Made by a program: the position numbers and the translations under genes
Source of the DNA: DASPTH01 sp035623515
GTDB taxonomy: Bacteria; Actinomycetota; Acidimicrobiia; IMCC26256; DASPTH01
Direction: 5' to 3'
DNA: 64,000 nt
Assembly (NCBI GenBank): GCA_035623515.1
Contig: DASPTH010000178.1
Coordinates: 1 to 64,000 of the forward strand
Notes under the pieces: model-generated
Told to the model about the DNA's origin: nothing
What the model saw: the letters and a program-made list of their open reading frames with translations, nothing else
Databases searched by the model: none
In this document: positions 43,769 to 51,526 of the stretch, piece by piece
Layout of the letters: each line of letters begins with the position of its first letter
Position numbering within the stretch: the first letter of the stretch is position 1

Positions 43769-44224
43769 CTAGGCAGTGCGGGCCGAACGCTTCGACTCGA
43801 TGGCGAACGGCTGCGGCTGCTGAGCCGCGTGGGGGTGCGTGGGACCCGCGTAGACGCGCAGCTTCTTCAGCATGCGGCGGCCGAGACGACCCTTCGGCAG
43901 CATGCCGCGGACGGCGAGGCGCACCACGCGTTCGGGGTCGCGGGCGAACAGGTGCTCCAACGACTCGGCGGTGAGGCCGCCCGGGTATCCGGAATGCCGG
44001 TGATAGCGCTTGTCGGTCAGCTTGCGCGGGGTGAAGTCGAGCTTGGCGGCGTTGACGACGACCACGTGGTCACCACAGTCCATGTGCGGCGCCCAGATCG
44101 GCTTGTGCTTGCCGCGCAACAGCGTGGCGACCTGCGTGGCGACGCGACCGAGGACGAGGCCGTCGGCGTCGACGACGTGCCAGGCGCGCTGGACGTCGGC
44201 AGGCTTGGGGGTGAAGGTGCGCAC
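43769..44224 (-). CDS. rplM: 50S ribosomal protein L13
   Basis: The GTG at 44224 gives 151 residues: WHVVDADGLVLGRVATQVA, LLRGKHKPIWAPHMDCGDHV, DKRYHRHSGYPGGLTAESLE, VRGMLPKGRLGRRMLKKLRV and YAGPTHPHAAQQP. It is the first gene of the long L13-S9-glmM run and has a plausible promoter 38 bases upstream. Confidence 0.97.
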   Translation of the reverse strand: MRTFTPKPADVQRAWHVVDADGLVLGRVATQVATLLRGKHKPIWAPHMDCGDHVVVVNAAKLDFTPRKLTDKRYHRHSGYPGGLTAESLEHLFARDPERVVRLAVRGMLPKGRLGRRMLKKLRVYAGPTHPHAAQQPQPFAIESKRSARTA

Positions 44225-44256
44225 AGGACCGCCTCGAAGGACCGCGGGAACCCAAC

Positions 44257-44286
44257 AATCTAGCCGCCGGGCGCCGGACGGGGCAA
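44257..44286 (-). promoter_or_regulatory. Probable sigma-70-type promoter of rplM
   Basis: On the minus strand TTGCCC (44286-44281) and TAGATT (44262-44257) are 18 bases apart. They resemble the -35 and -10 hexamers TTGACA and TATAAT, with 3-4 matches in the -35 and 4 of 6 in the -10. Position, 33-62 bases before the rplM GTG, and the divergent gene on the other side support a promoter. Confidence 0.45.
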
Positions 44287-44313
44287 TCGGGACCACCCGC
44301 CTAGCCTGGCGCC

Positions 44314-45801
44314 GTGGACGAGCAGTGGCGCGACGAGGCACTCGACGTGCTGCTCGACCCCGACCTGGCGCCGATCGTCGACATGGTGCTCTCGCGGCTC
44401 GCCCCGGACACCTTCGAAGCCGCGAGCACCGACGGTCGCGTCGTGTTCCGGCGCGCAGGCGGCGGCTTCGAGAAGCTGGCGACCGAGGGCGACGATCCCT
44501 TCGCCGACCAGTCGCCCGATCGTCTCGCCGGGTTGGCCGCGGAACGGCTCGATCCCCACCCGCACCGGCGGGACAACGCGTACCCCTTCGCCCACGAGCA
44601 GACGGCACAGTTGTTCGACCACCCGTCGGCGCCCGACCTCTGTGTCGTCCACTCCGGCGCCCACAACTGGCAGGACCAGGGCGGCCACCGAGGAGAACAC
44701 GGGTCGCTCGGCGTGCTCCAGGCGCGCGCGCCGCTCGTCGTCGCGGGCAAGGGCGTCTGCAAGGACGGGCTGGTGCCGCGGGTGGCGCGCCTCGTGGACA
44801 TCACGCCCACCATGGCCGACCTGCTCGGCGTCGCGCCACGGCCCGATGGCACGTACTTGTCCGGTCAGGACGGACGCGTGCTCACCGACCTCGTCGACAC
44901 CGGCGCGGACCGCCCCGCGCACCTCGTCGGATTCCTGCTCGACGGCGCGAACCCGAACGTGCTGTACGCGCGTGCGGCTTCGGGCGACGCACCCAACATC
45001 GCGCGGCTGATCGCGATGGGCACCGTCTACGAGTGGGGCGCGATCGCGGGCATGCCGACGGTCACGCTCGCCAACCACACGTCGGTCCTCACCGGTCGGT
45101 ACCCCGGTCACCACGGCATTCTGCACAACGCGTGGTGGGATCGCGCACGCGGGGAGCAGGTGATCACGAACTCGCAGGCCACCTGGCCGTCGTCGATGCA
45201 GCACCTCGTCGACGGCGTCGAGTCGCTGCACGACGCCGTCCATCGCACGTGGCCCACTGCGTTCACGGCGTCGGTCAACGAGCCGTGCGATGTCGGCGCC
45301 GACTACTCGACGTTCGACTTCTTCCGCAAGGGTGATGTTCCGCCGATGCCGAAGTCGCCCGACGGATTGCCCCACCAGACCGAGCGGTTCGTGCGCCCGT
45401 CCAAGGACTATTCGTGGTCGACGGTCGTCGACCACCTGGCCGTGGAGCAGGCCGTCGGCGTTTGGGACGGAGAGTACCGCGGGGTCACGTACCCGAAGCC
45501 GCGCTTCATGTGGTGCAACTTCACGCTCACCGACGCCGCCTTCCACGAGGGCGGACCCCTCTCCGAGATCGCCGATGCCTCGGTCCGGGATACGGATGCG
45601 CGCGTCGGCGAAGTGCTCGCGGCGGTGGAACGCGCGGGCGCGTTCGACGACACCGCGTTCCTGTTGGTCGCCGACCACGGCATGCAGCAAACGGATCCCG
45701 CGTGCACCGGCGACTGGGATCGAGCGTTGCGCGACGCCGGGATCCCGTTCCGCGACGAGGGGTACGGCTTCCTCTACCTCGGCGACGGCATCGAGGCCTG
45801 A
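44314..45801 (+). CDS. Alkaline-phosphatase-superfamily phosphodiesterase, apparently circularly permuted
   Basis: The product has 495 residues with a GTG start and no signal peptide. Residues 205-460 carry the usual N-terminal catalytic set of type I phosphodiesterase/nucleotide pyrophosphatases: FLLDGANPN (metal Asp 210), MPTVTLANHTSVLTG (nucleophile Thr 249), TDAAFHEGGP (Asp 407, His 411) and VADHGM (Asp 454, His 455). The block that normally closes these enzymes is found first instead: HRGEHGSLGV (about 125-134), ARAPLVVAGKGV, VDITPTMADLLGVAP and YLSGQDGRVL. The order therefore looks rotated. The substrate may be a phosphodiester or nucleotide sugar. It is divergent from rplM and convergent with the zinc-ribbon membrane gene. 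Confidence 0.82.
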   Translation: MDEQWRDEALDVLLDPDLAPIVDMVLSRLAPDTFEAASTDGRVVFRRAGGGFEKLATEGDDPFADQSPDRLAGLAAERLDPHPHRRDNAYPFAHEQTAQLFDHPSAPDLCVVHSGAHNWQDQGGHRGEHGSLGVLQARAPLVVAGKGVCKDGLVPRVARLVDITPTMADLLGVAPRPDGTYLSGQDGRVLTDLVDTGADRPAHLVGFLLDGANPNVLYARAASGDAPNIARLIAMGTVYEWGAIAGMPTVTLANHTSVLTGRYPGHHGILHNAWWDRARGEQVITNSQATWPSSMQHLVDGVESLHDAVHRTWPTAFTASVNEPCDVGADYSTFDFFRKGDVPPMPKSPDGLPHQTERFVRPSKDYSWSTVVDHLAVEQAVGVWDGEYRGVTYPKPRFMWCNFTLTDAAFHEGGPLSEIADASVRDTDARVGEVLAAVERAGAFDDTAFLLVADHGMQQTDPACTGDWDRALRDAGIPFRDEGYGFLYLGDGIEA

Positions 45802-45811
45802 ACGCCGGCCT

Positions 45812-46282
45812 TCAATCGTTGGACGCGGCAACGATGGCCGCGATGATGACGACGACGAGGAGTCCCACACCGACCCACCCGAGCACGATGCCGGCGATCG
45901 CCATGCCACGTCCGCCCTGGCGTCCCCCGGACCGGTCGATCCGGCTCTTGGCGACGTACCCGAAGATCAGGGCGAGGATCGAGCCCAACCAGTAGAGCCA
46001 CAGGATGCCGAGCACCATCGCGGCGACGGCCATGCCATTCGTCGAGGTCGGCGGGGCCCCGTACCCGTACGGCGCGGGATACCCCTGCGTGGGGGGCGGC
46101 GCAGGCGGCGGGGGCGGCGGCCTGATCGGCGCGGCGTAGCCCGGCGCGCCGTCGGGTAACCCGTGCCCGGCGCCGTTCGACGCGCCGGGCTCCGCGGCAC
46201 CCGCGACGGCAGTCCCGCACGCGGGGCAGAACTTCGCCTCGGCGGTCATCTCGCTCCCGCACTGACGACAGGCCACGGACAT
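45812..46282 (-). CDS. Zinc-ribbon, proline-rich, two-TM protein (DUF4190-like)
   Basis: The product has 156 residues. CRQCGSEMTAEAKFCPACGT is an N-terminal zinc ribbon, followed by a Gly/Ala/Pro linker with IRPPPPPPAPPP and GYPAPYGYGAP. Two helices follow: NGMAVAAMVLGILWLYWLG through LALIFGYVA, and GMAIAGIVLGWVGVGLLVVV with IIAAIVAA, with RIDRSGG between; this is the DUF4190 pattern. It is the third gene of the RING-like/E2-like unit, its ATG one base after the E2-like stop. It could hold the module at the membrane; zinc ribbons and Pro-rich linkers of this type are common in bacteria with unknown roles. Confidence 0.8.
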   Translation of the reverse strand: MSVACRQCGSEMTAEAKFCPACGTAVAGAAEPGASNGAGHGLPDGAPGYAAPIRPPPPPPAPPPTQGYPAPYGYGAPPTSTNGMAVAAMVLGILWLYWLGSILALIFGYVAKSRIDRSGGRQGGRGMAIAGIVLGWVGVGLLVVVIIAAIVAASND

Positions 46283-46283
46283 G

Positions 46284-46787
46284 TCAGCCTTCTCGTTGCT
46301 CGCCGACGGGCGGCTGGGCGCGGCGGAGGATCACCTGCCCGATCGGAAAGATCGACGGATTCGCGATGACCCATTGTGCCGCGACGCCGTTCAGGGGGGT
46401 CTGGACGTCGTACGCCTGGAACTGGATCATCTCGCCGACGGTGACGATCACGTCCGAGATCGTTCGGGCGGCGCTCCAAGTGTCACCGAGGTACGCGACT
46501 TCGTCGCCGGGGTTCGGCCCGAAGTTCGGATGGAAGACGGCGGTCTCCATCACGACGGTGGGCCTCGCACGCGGGTAGCGCTCTCCGAGTCTGACGAGCG
46601 CGACGTGCTCCTCCGTGACAACCGGTTGGCTGTTCGCATCGAGCGCGACACCCGGCACGCGGTACGTGACGCGGTACTGATCGGCCGGGTGCCAGCCGAT
46701 CGGCACGACCGTGATCGACGGATGGTCGGTGAACTCTGCGCGCAGCGCGTCGTTCTCGGCAGTCAAACGGCGCTCACGAGGGTTCAT
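46284..46787 (-). CDS. UBC-fold E2-like protein lacking the catalytic cysteine (UEV-like)
   Basis: This 167-residue protein matches the ubiquitin-conjugating enzyme fold from end to end. It has an N-terminal helix (RRLTAENDALRAEF), strands ending in YPRARPTVVMETAVFHPNF (the E2 YPxxPPxVxFxTxIxHPN box, HPN at 86-88), a 15-residue active-site loop, then W104-SAARTISDVIVTVGEMI (E2 WSPALTISKVLLSI...) and TPLNGVAA (E2 DPLNPEAA). The loop length equals that of UBE2D2, but the position of the catalytic Cys is Glu (about 96), and the whole protein contains no cysteine. It would bind rather than conjugate, as UEV proteins do. It is coupled by TGATG to the RING-like gene upstream. The fold call is from motif comparison by eye. 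Confidence 0.75.
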   Translation of the reverse strand: MNPRERRLTAENDALRAEFTDHPSITVVPIGWHPADQYRVTYRVPGVALDANSQPVVTEEHVALVRLGERYPRARPTVVMETAVFHPNFGPNPGDEVAYLGDTWSAARTISDVIVTVGEMIQFQAYDVQTPLNGVAAQWVIANPSIFPIGQVILRRAQPPVGEQREG

Positions 46788-47089
46788 CACGACCCCTCGA
46801 GCCGGGTACCGCACGAGCCACAGAACCGGTCCTGGGGGGAGACGCGCGCGCCGCACTGATCGCAGAAGTTGCGAGCAGGGTGTGCAACTGGCTCCGGTTC
46901 GCCGGCCACCACCGCGGGCGCGAGGCTCTCCGGTGCGGCAAGGCCCGCGCAGCCGGGTGTGACACACCCCGCGTCGTTCGAGTCCCAGCACTCGGTGTGG
47001 AACTGCACTCCGCAGTGCACGCACACGACGGTGGGATCGCCCGGCGCGATCGCCCACAGGCAGAACGGACACTTCTCGGCGACGTTCAC
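46787..47089 (-). CDS. RING-like (Prok-RING type) zinc finger plus zinc ribbon protein
   Basis: This 100-residue protein starts at GTG after GAGAGGG. Residues 7-47 have the ligand order C7-x2-C10, C23-x2-C26, H31-x2-C34, C42-x4-C47 (CPFC, CVHCGVQFHTEC, CVTPGC). That is a cross-braced treble-clef layout like RING/PHD fingers and the prokaryotic RING families. After an Ala/Pro linker a second zinc ribbon follows: C76, C79, C90, C93 (FCDQCG, FCGSCG). RING fingers recruit E2 enzymes, and the next gene, overlapping by one base, encodes an E2-like fold. An alternative is a general zinc-binding adaptor without ubiquitin chemistry. Confidence 0.75.
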   Translation of the reverse strand: MNVAEKCPFCLWAIAPGDPTVVCVHCGVQFHTECWDSNDAGCVTPGCAGLAAPESLAPAVVAGEPEPVAHPARNFCDQCGARVSPQDRFCGSCGTRLEGS

Positions 47090-47191
47090 CTGCGATCGCC
47101 CTCTCAGCCCGCCCTCGAACCACCGGAACTCGCACTCTCGCTCATCGCGTACGGGCTGTCAACCACGCAGAGTGACGCGCCGGGGGAGGAT

Positions 47192-48307
47192 TTACACGCT
47201 CGTCCCGATGGCCTTGCCGATGAAGAAGGTGACGGTTGCCACCACCACGCCGATCGCCGCCATGCGCAGTCCCGACTTCCCGGCGTCGCGGCCGGTGAAG
47301 ATCGACGTGATGGCGCCCATGGTGAAGAGGGCGACCACGGACACTGCGGCGGACACGATCGTCGCCGCGGTGCCGCTGCCGATCAGGAACGGGATGAGCG
47401 GGATCAACGCGCCGATGGAGAACGCGAGGAACGAGGACAACGCCGCGACCCACGGCGAACCGAGGCGCGCCGGATCGAGCCCGAGCTCCTCGCGCGCGAG
47501 CGTGTCGAGGGCGACGTCGGACCGCCGCATGATGTTGTCGACGAGCACGCGCGCAGCTTCAGGAGTGATCCCCTTCGCGCGGTAGATGAGCTCGAGCTCC
47601 TCGCGCTCCTCCTCGGGAAACGCGCGCAGCTCTTCGCGTTCGATCCGCAACTCGTTCTCGTACAGCTCGCGCTGGGAACGGATCGAGATCCACTCGCCCG
47701 ACGCCATCGAGAATGCGCCGGCGACGAGACCGGCCACACCGGCGAGCACGACGATGCCCTTGGTCGTGGTCCCGCCCGCGACGCCCATCACCAGTGAGAA
47801 GTTCGAGATGAGACCGTCGTTCATGCCGAACACCGACGCGCGCAGCACGCCGCCGACCGATGCCCGGTGCCGCCCCTCGGAGCGAGCGATGCGTCCGCCG
47901 GCGGGGATACCTTGCATCGCGGCGATGGTGCGGCCGGCCGCTGCCTCCTGCTTGGCCATGGCCGGCGTGGCTTCCGAGTCGGCGCGGTACCGGTCGGCCT
48001 CGGCGGCTTCGGTGCGCAGCATCAGCGGCAGCACCGCCTCGGTCCCGAGGTGCCGCGCGAGGAAGCACAGCGCCCTCACCCGGAACGGCGTGCGGGGACG
48101 CTTGGGTTCGACACCCGAGGCGAGGAGCAGGCGTGCCCAGTGCTCGGCGTGCCGCTCCTCGGCGTCGGCGAGCTGGAGGAACACGCGTTTCCGGTCGTCG
48201 TCGGCATACTCGGCGAGGCCGCGGAAGAGCGTGCCCCCGGCGATCTCGTCGGCGTACATCTCCTGGATGTGCTCGAGCCGCTTGGCGTCGGGTGCCGCGA
48301 CCGTCAC
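47192..48307 (-). CDS. Ferritin-like/rubrerythrin domain fused to VIT1/CCC1 transporter
   Basis: The product has 371 residues with a GTG start. The N-terminal 135 residues form a ferritin-like diiron domain (QEMYADEIAGGTLFRGLAEY, LADAEERHAEHWARLL). The C-terminal part is a VIT1/CCC1 iron-manganese transporter: SVFGMNDGLISNFSLVMGVA, GLVAGAFSMASGEWISI, the cytoplasmic metal-binding helices ELRIEREELRAFPEEEREEL, then three helices ending FFIGKAIGTSV. This matches membrane-bound ferritin (MbfA-type) iron exporters. It overlaps truA in a GTGA and probably exports or stores iron under oxidative stress. Confidence 0.9.
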   Translation of the reverse strand: MTVAAPDAKRLEHIQEMYADEIAGGTLFRGLAEYADDDRKRVFLQLADAEERHAEHWARLLLASGVEPKRPRTPFRVRALCFLARHLGTEAVLPLMLRTEAAEADRYRADSEATPAMAKQEAAAGRTIAAMQGIPAGGRIARSEGRHRASVGGVLRASVFGMNDGLISNFSLVMGVAGGTTTKGIVVLAGVAGLVAGAFSMASGEWISIRSQRELYENELRIEREELRAFPEEEREELELIYRAKGITPEAARVLVDNIMRRSDVALDTLAREELGLDPARLGSPWVAALSSFLAFSIGALIPLIPFLIGSGTAATIVSAAVSVVALFTMGAITSIFTGRDAGKSGLRMAAIGVVVATVTFFIGKAIGTSV

Positions 48308-49056
48308 GACGTCACGCTACCCAGCGCGTAGCCCACGTCCCACAGGCAGAGACCGTGCGGTGGCGCGATCCGGCCCGCGAGGCTGCGGTCGCGCGCACGG
48401 AGGATGCCGAGGATCTCGCCCGGGCGGATCTTCCCGATCCCCACGTCGACCAGCGTGCCCACGATCGACCGCACCATCTGCCAGCAGAAGGCCGTCGCGC
48501 GGATCTCGTAGACGAGGACGCCTTCGCCTCCGTCGAACCACTCCGAACCGAGCACGCGGCGCACCGCTGTGGACCCCTCGGGACCCTTGCGGCAGAAGCT
48601 CGAGAAGTCGTGCTCACCGAGGAACGGGTCGGCGCCGAGTCGCATCCTCGCGAGGTCGAGGCGTTCCGGCACGTACCAGGAGTAGCGCGCGCGAAAGGGA
48701 TCGGGGGTGTCACCGTTGAGGATCGTGTAGCGATACGCGCGCCACTGCGCCGCGCGACGGGCGTCGAACGCGGCATCCTCGAGCCCAGCGGCGCGAACGA
48801 CCACCTCGGGCGCCAGTTGCGAGTTGAGGGAATGGGCCACCACTTGCACGTCGGTGTCGGCAGGCACCGGGCAGCTCACGACCTGGTGCCACGCGTGCAC
48901 GCCGGAGTCGGTCCGGCCCGCGCAGGCGACGTCGACCGGGCCACGCAGGACGCGGGCCAGTGCCGCGGTGAGCACGCCTTCGACCGTGCGTTGGTCGCGC
49001 TGGGCCGCGAACCCGTGGAAATCGGTGCCGTCGTACGCGACCACCAGTCGCAGCAC
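48304..49056 (-). CDS. truA: tRNA pseudouridine38-40 synthase TruA
   Basis: It makes pseudouridine at positions 38-40 of tRNA. The GTG at 49056, shortly after GGGAGCAGGAG, gives 250 residues starting VLRLVVAYDGTDFHGFAAQ, which is where TruA proteins normally begin. The catalytic Asp lies in VACAGRTDSGVHAWHQVV; DFSSFCRKG and FCWQMVRSIVGTLVDVGIG are conserved. The frame is also open back to a GTG at 49158 overlapping the rplQ stop. That would add a 34-residue N-terminus, partly low-complexity (RASEAERSRASRAER) and translated from a spacer repeat, so the longer form is less likely. Confidence 0.9.
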   Translation of the reverse strand: MLRLVVAYDGTDFHGFAAQRDQRTVEGVLTAALARVLRGPVDVACAGRTDSGVHAWHQVVSCPVPADTDVQVVAHSLNSQLAPEVVVRAAGLEDAAFDARRAAQWRAYRYTILNGDTPDPFRARYSWYVPERLDLARMRLGADPFLGEHDFSSFCRKGPEGSTAVRRVLGSEWFDGGEGVLVYEIRATAFCWQMVRSIVGTLVDVGIGKIRPGEILGILRARDRSLAGRIAPPHGLCLWDVGYALGSVTS

Positions 49057-49083
49057 CCGCTCCTGCTCCCGGCCCGCGGTCAC

Positions 49084-49140
49084 TCGCTCGGCTCTGCTCG
49101 CTCGACTCCGCTCCGCTTCGCTCGCTCGCGGCGGCGAGTC
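49084..49140. repeat. CTCGCTCG-rich spacer repeat between rplQ and truA
   Basis: This low-complexity run is built from GCTCGCTCG, GACTCCGCTCC and CTTCGCTCG units, with CGACTC...GAGTCG ends. It belongs to the same family as the spacers at 53905-53985 and 58172-58422. It sits in the open extension before the probable truA start. Confidence 0.5.
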
Positions 49141-49154
49141 GAAGGGGAGTTGGC

Positions 49155-49505
49155 TCACACCAGCTCGATGCGCGCCATTGGCGCGTTGTCGCCGGGGCGT
49201 GGCCCCAGCTTCAGTATCCGCAGGTAGCCGCCGCTGCGATCAGCGTAACGGGGTGCGATCTCCGCGAAGAGTTTGTGCGTCACCTGCTGGTCGTGGATGC
49301 GCGCGATCACCTGTCGCCGCTGGTGCACCCCACCGTGCTTTGCCTTCGTGATGAGCCGTTCGGCGTAGGGGCGCAACGCCTTTGCGCGGGGCACCGTCGT
49401 GACGATGTGCCCCGCCTCGAACAGGTGCGCCGCGAGGTTCGCCATGATCAAGCGCTGGTGCGCGGGGTCACGCCCGAAGCGCGGGCCCTTCTTCGGTGCG
49501 GGCAT
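49155..49505 (-). CDS. rplQ: 50S ribosomal protein L17
   Basis: The product has 116 residues. GRDPAHQRLIMANLAAHLFE, IVTTVPRAKALRPYAERLIT and GGYLRILKLGPRPGDNAPMA are the L17 signatures. It is the last ribosomal gene of the alpha operon, following rpoA by 2 bases as usual. Confidence 0.97.
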   Translation of the reverse strand: MPAPKKGPRFGRDPAHQRLIMANLAAHLFEAGHIVTTVPRAKALRPYAERLITKAKHGGVHQRRQVIARIHDQQVTHKLFAEIAPRYADRSGGYLRILKLGPRPGDNAPMARIELV

Positions 49506-49507
49506 CG

Positions 49508-50440
49508 CTACTCCTTCACGCGCAGCGACAGCCCGCGCTCGTCGAGCTTCTGAATGACCTCTTCCAGCGACTTCGAACCGAAGTTCGTGATGGCCAAGAG
49601 GTCGTCTTCGGTCTTCTGAACGAGCTGCCCGATGGTGTCGACACGTGCGCGCTTCAGGCAGTTGCGCGGCCGCTCGGAGAGCTCGAGCTCCTCGATCGGG
49701 AGATCGAGGTCGGGCGAGACGGTGGACGGCGCGACCTCACCGAGCTCGAGCCCGCGAGGCTCCTCGGTGAGGTCAGCCACCAGCGCCACGAGGTTGCGGA
49801 GGGTGTCACCGGCGGACGCGAGCGCGTCACGAGGAGAGATCGACCCGTCGGTCTCGATCTCGAGCGTGAGCTTGTCGTAGTTGGTGGCTTGTTCGACACG
49901 CGTGGGCTCCACCGAGAAGGCGACCCGTCGAACGGGCGAGAAGATCGCGTCGACGGGGATGAGCCCGATCGTGGACGTGCGCTTGTTGCGCTCCGCCGAC
50001 AGGTAGCCGCGGCCCTGCTCGACAGTGAGGTCGACCGCGAGGCGACCCCTGGCGTTGACGGTGGCCAGGTGCAGGTCGGGATTCAGCACCTCCACGTCGG
50101 CGGTCGTCTGGATGTCGCCTGCAGTCACCTCGCTCGGGCCGTGGACGTCGAGCCGCAACGTGACCGGCTCCTCCGACGAGCACCGGAGCACGAGGTCCTT
50201 GATGTTCAGGATGAGGTCGGTGACGTCCTCCTTCACACCGGGGATGACGTCGAATTCGTGCAGCGCCTCGTCGAAACGAACCTGGGTGACGGCGGCACCC
50301 GGGATCGACGACAGGAGCGTGCGGCGGAGGCTGTTGCCGAGCGTGTGGCCGAAGCCCGGCTCGAGCGGGCCGATCGTGAACTGCTGGAGGTTGCCTTCGG
50401 CCTCTGCGGCCTCGACCTGGGGACGCTGGATGATGAGCAT
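49508..50440 (-). CDS. rpoA: RNA polymerase alpha subunit
   Basis: The ATG at 50440 gives 310 residues. The N-terminal dimerisation domain has FTIGPLEPGFGHTLGNSLRR, TLLSSIPGAAVTQVRFDEAL and GRGYLSAERNK. The C-terminal DNA- and activator-binding domain has LPIEELELSERPRNCLKRA, TIGQLVQKTEDDLLAITNFG and KSLEEVIQKLDERGL. It is translated with rpsD upstream and rplQ downstream. Confidence 0.97.
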   Translation of the reverse strand: MLIIQRPQVEAAEAEGNLQQFTIGPLEPGFGHTLGNSLRRTLLSSIPGAAVTQVRFDEALHEFDVIPGVKEDVTDLILNIKDLVLRCSSEEPVTLRLDVHGPSEVTAGDIQTTADVEVLNPDLHLATVNARGRLAVDLTVEQGRGYLSAERNKRTSTIGLIPVDAIFSPVRRVAFSVEPTRVEQATNYDKLTLEIETDGSISPRDALASAGDTLRNLVALVADLTEEPRGLELGEVAPSTVSPDLDLPIEELELSERPRNCLKRARVDTIGQLVQKTEDDLLAITNFGSKSLEEVIQKLDERGLSLRVKE

Positions 50441-50487
50441 GGTGGATCGCCTCTGATCTGGCCGCAGCCTGCGCGCGACCTGGGGGA

Positions 50488-51111
50488 TTACTTGGAGTAG
50501 AGCTCGACGATGAGTTGCTCGCGCACCGGAACGTCGATCTGTTCGCGGATGGGGAGCTCCCGAACGGTGGCCTTGTAGTCGGACGCCTCGATCTCCAGCC
50601 ACATGGGAACGGCGCGGTCGAGGGTGTCGAGGTTGTGCCGCAGCACGATCATCTTCTGCGCCTTGGGTGACATCTCGATGATGTCGCCCTTGCTCAGCTC
50701 GTACGACGGAATCGTCACCCGCTTCCCGTTGACGTGCACGTGGCCGTGGCGGACGAACTGGCGCGCCTGGTTGCGGCTGGCCGCGAAGCCGGCGCGGAAG
50801 ACGGCGTTGTCGAGCCGCAATTCGAGCTTGCGCAACAGTGTCTCACCCGTGATGCCGCGTTCGCGCGCCGCTTCCTTGTAAAGGTTGCGGAACTGCCGCT
50901 CGAGGACGCCGTAGATCCGGCGGGCCTTCTGCTTCTCACGCAGCTGGAGCAGGTACTCGCTGTCGCGGATGCGGCCCCGGCCGTGCTGGCCCGGCGGGTA
51001 GGGCTTGCGCTCGACCGGGCAGCGCATGGTGTCGCACTTCGCGCCCTTGAGGAAGAGCTTCATCCGCTCCCGACGGCAGAGCTTGCAGACAGCACCGGTG
51101 TAGCGCGCCAC
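50488..51111 (-). CDS. rpsD: 30S ribosomal protein S4 (zinc-binding form)
   Basis: The product has 207 residues with a GTG start. The N-terminus keeps four cysteines (C9, C12, C26, C31 in AVCKLCRRE and AKCDTMRCP), the zinc-binding form. The S4 RNA-binding domain is present (LELRLDNAVFRAGFAASRNQ, ARQFVRHGHVHVNGKRVTIP). A cysteine-free S4 paralogue is often used under zinc limitation; none is seen here. Confidence 0.97.
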   Translation of the reverse strand: MARYTGAVCKLCRRERMKLFLKGAKCDTMRCPVERKPYPPGQHGRGRIRDSEYLLQLREKQKARRIYGVLERQFRNLYKEAARERGITGETLLRKLELRLDNAVFRAGFAASRNQARQFVRHGHVHVNGKRVTIPSYELSKGDIIEMSPKAQKMIVLRHNLDTLDRAVPMWLEIEASDYKATVRELPIREQIDVPVREQLIVELYSK

Positions 51112-51112
51112 G

Positions 51113-51511
51113 TCAGACCCTCCGCCGCTTCGGAGGCCGGCACCCGTTGTGTGGGATCGGCGTGACGTCCTTGATGCCGACGACCTCGATGCCCGTGTTC
51201 TGGATGGTCCGGATGGCGGTCTCGCGGCCGGAACCCGGGCCCTTCACCACCACGTCGACGCGACGCATGCCGTGCTCCATGGCGCGGCGCGCGGCCGTCT
51301 CCGCCGCGAGTTGTGCGGCGAAGGGCGTGGACTTGCGCGAGCCCTTGAAGCCGACGTTGCCGGCCGAGGCCCACGCGATCGTGTTGCCCTGCTGATCGGT
51401 GAACGTGATGATCGTGTTGTTGAACGACGACTTGATGTGCGCGGTTCCGTAGGCGACGTTCTTGCGCTCGCGCCGCTTGGGGCGTCGACCGCCCGCTGCC
51501 GGCTTTGCCAT
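51113..51511 (-). CDS. rpsK: 30S ribosomal protein S11
   Basis: The product has 132 residues. GTAHIKSSFNNTIITFTDQQ, GNTIAWASAGNVGFKGSRKS, TPFAAQLAAETAARRAMEHG and IKDVTPIPHNGCRPPKRRRV are all conserved S11 segments. It lies between rpsM and rpsD. Confidence 0.97.
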   Translation of the reverse strand: MAKPAAGGRRPKRRERKNVAYGTAHIKSSFNNTIITFTDQQGNTIAWASAGNVGFKGSRKSTPFAAQLAAETAARRAMEHGMRRVDVVVKGPGSGRETAIRTIQNTGIEVVGIKDVTPIPHNGCRPPKRRRV

Positions 51512-51526
51512 GCTTGCTCGCTCCTG

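Noticed and set aside
48304..49158. The longer truA starting at the GTG that overlaps the rplQ stop
   Set aside because: It would add 34 residues, partly low-complexity (ASEAERSRASRAER) and encoded by a spacer repeat. The GTG at 49056 has an RBS and matches the usual TruA start, so the shorter form is preferred, though the overlap type is common here.
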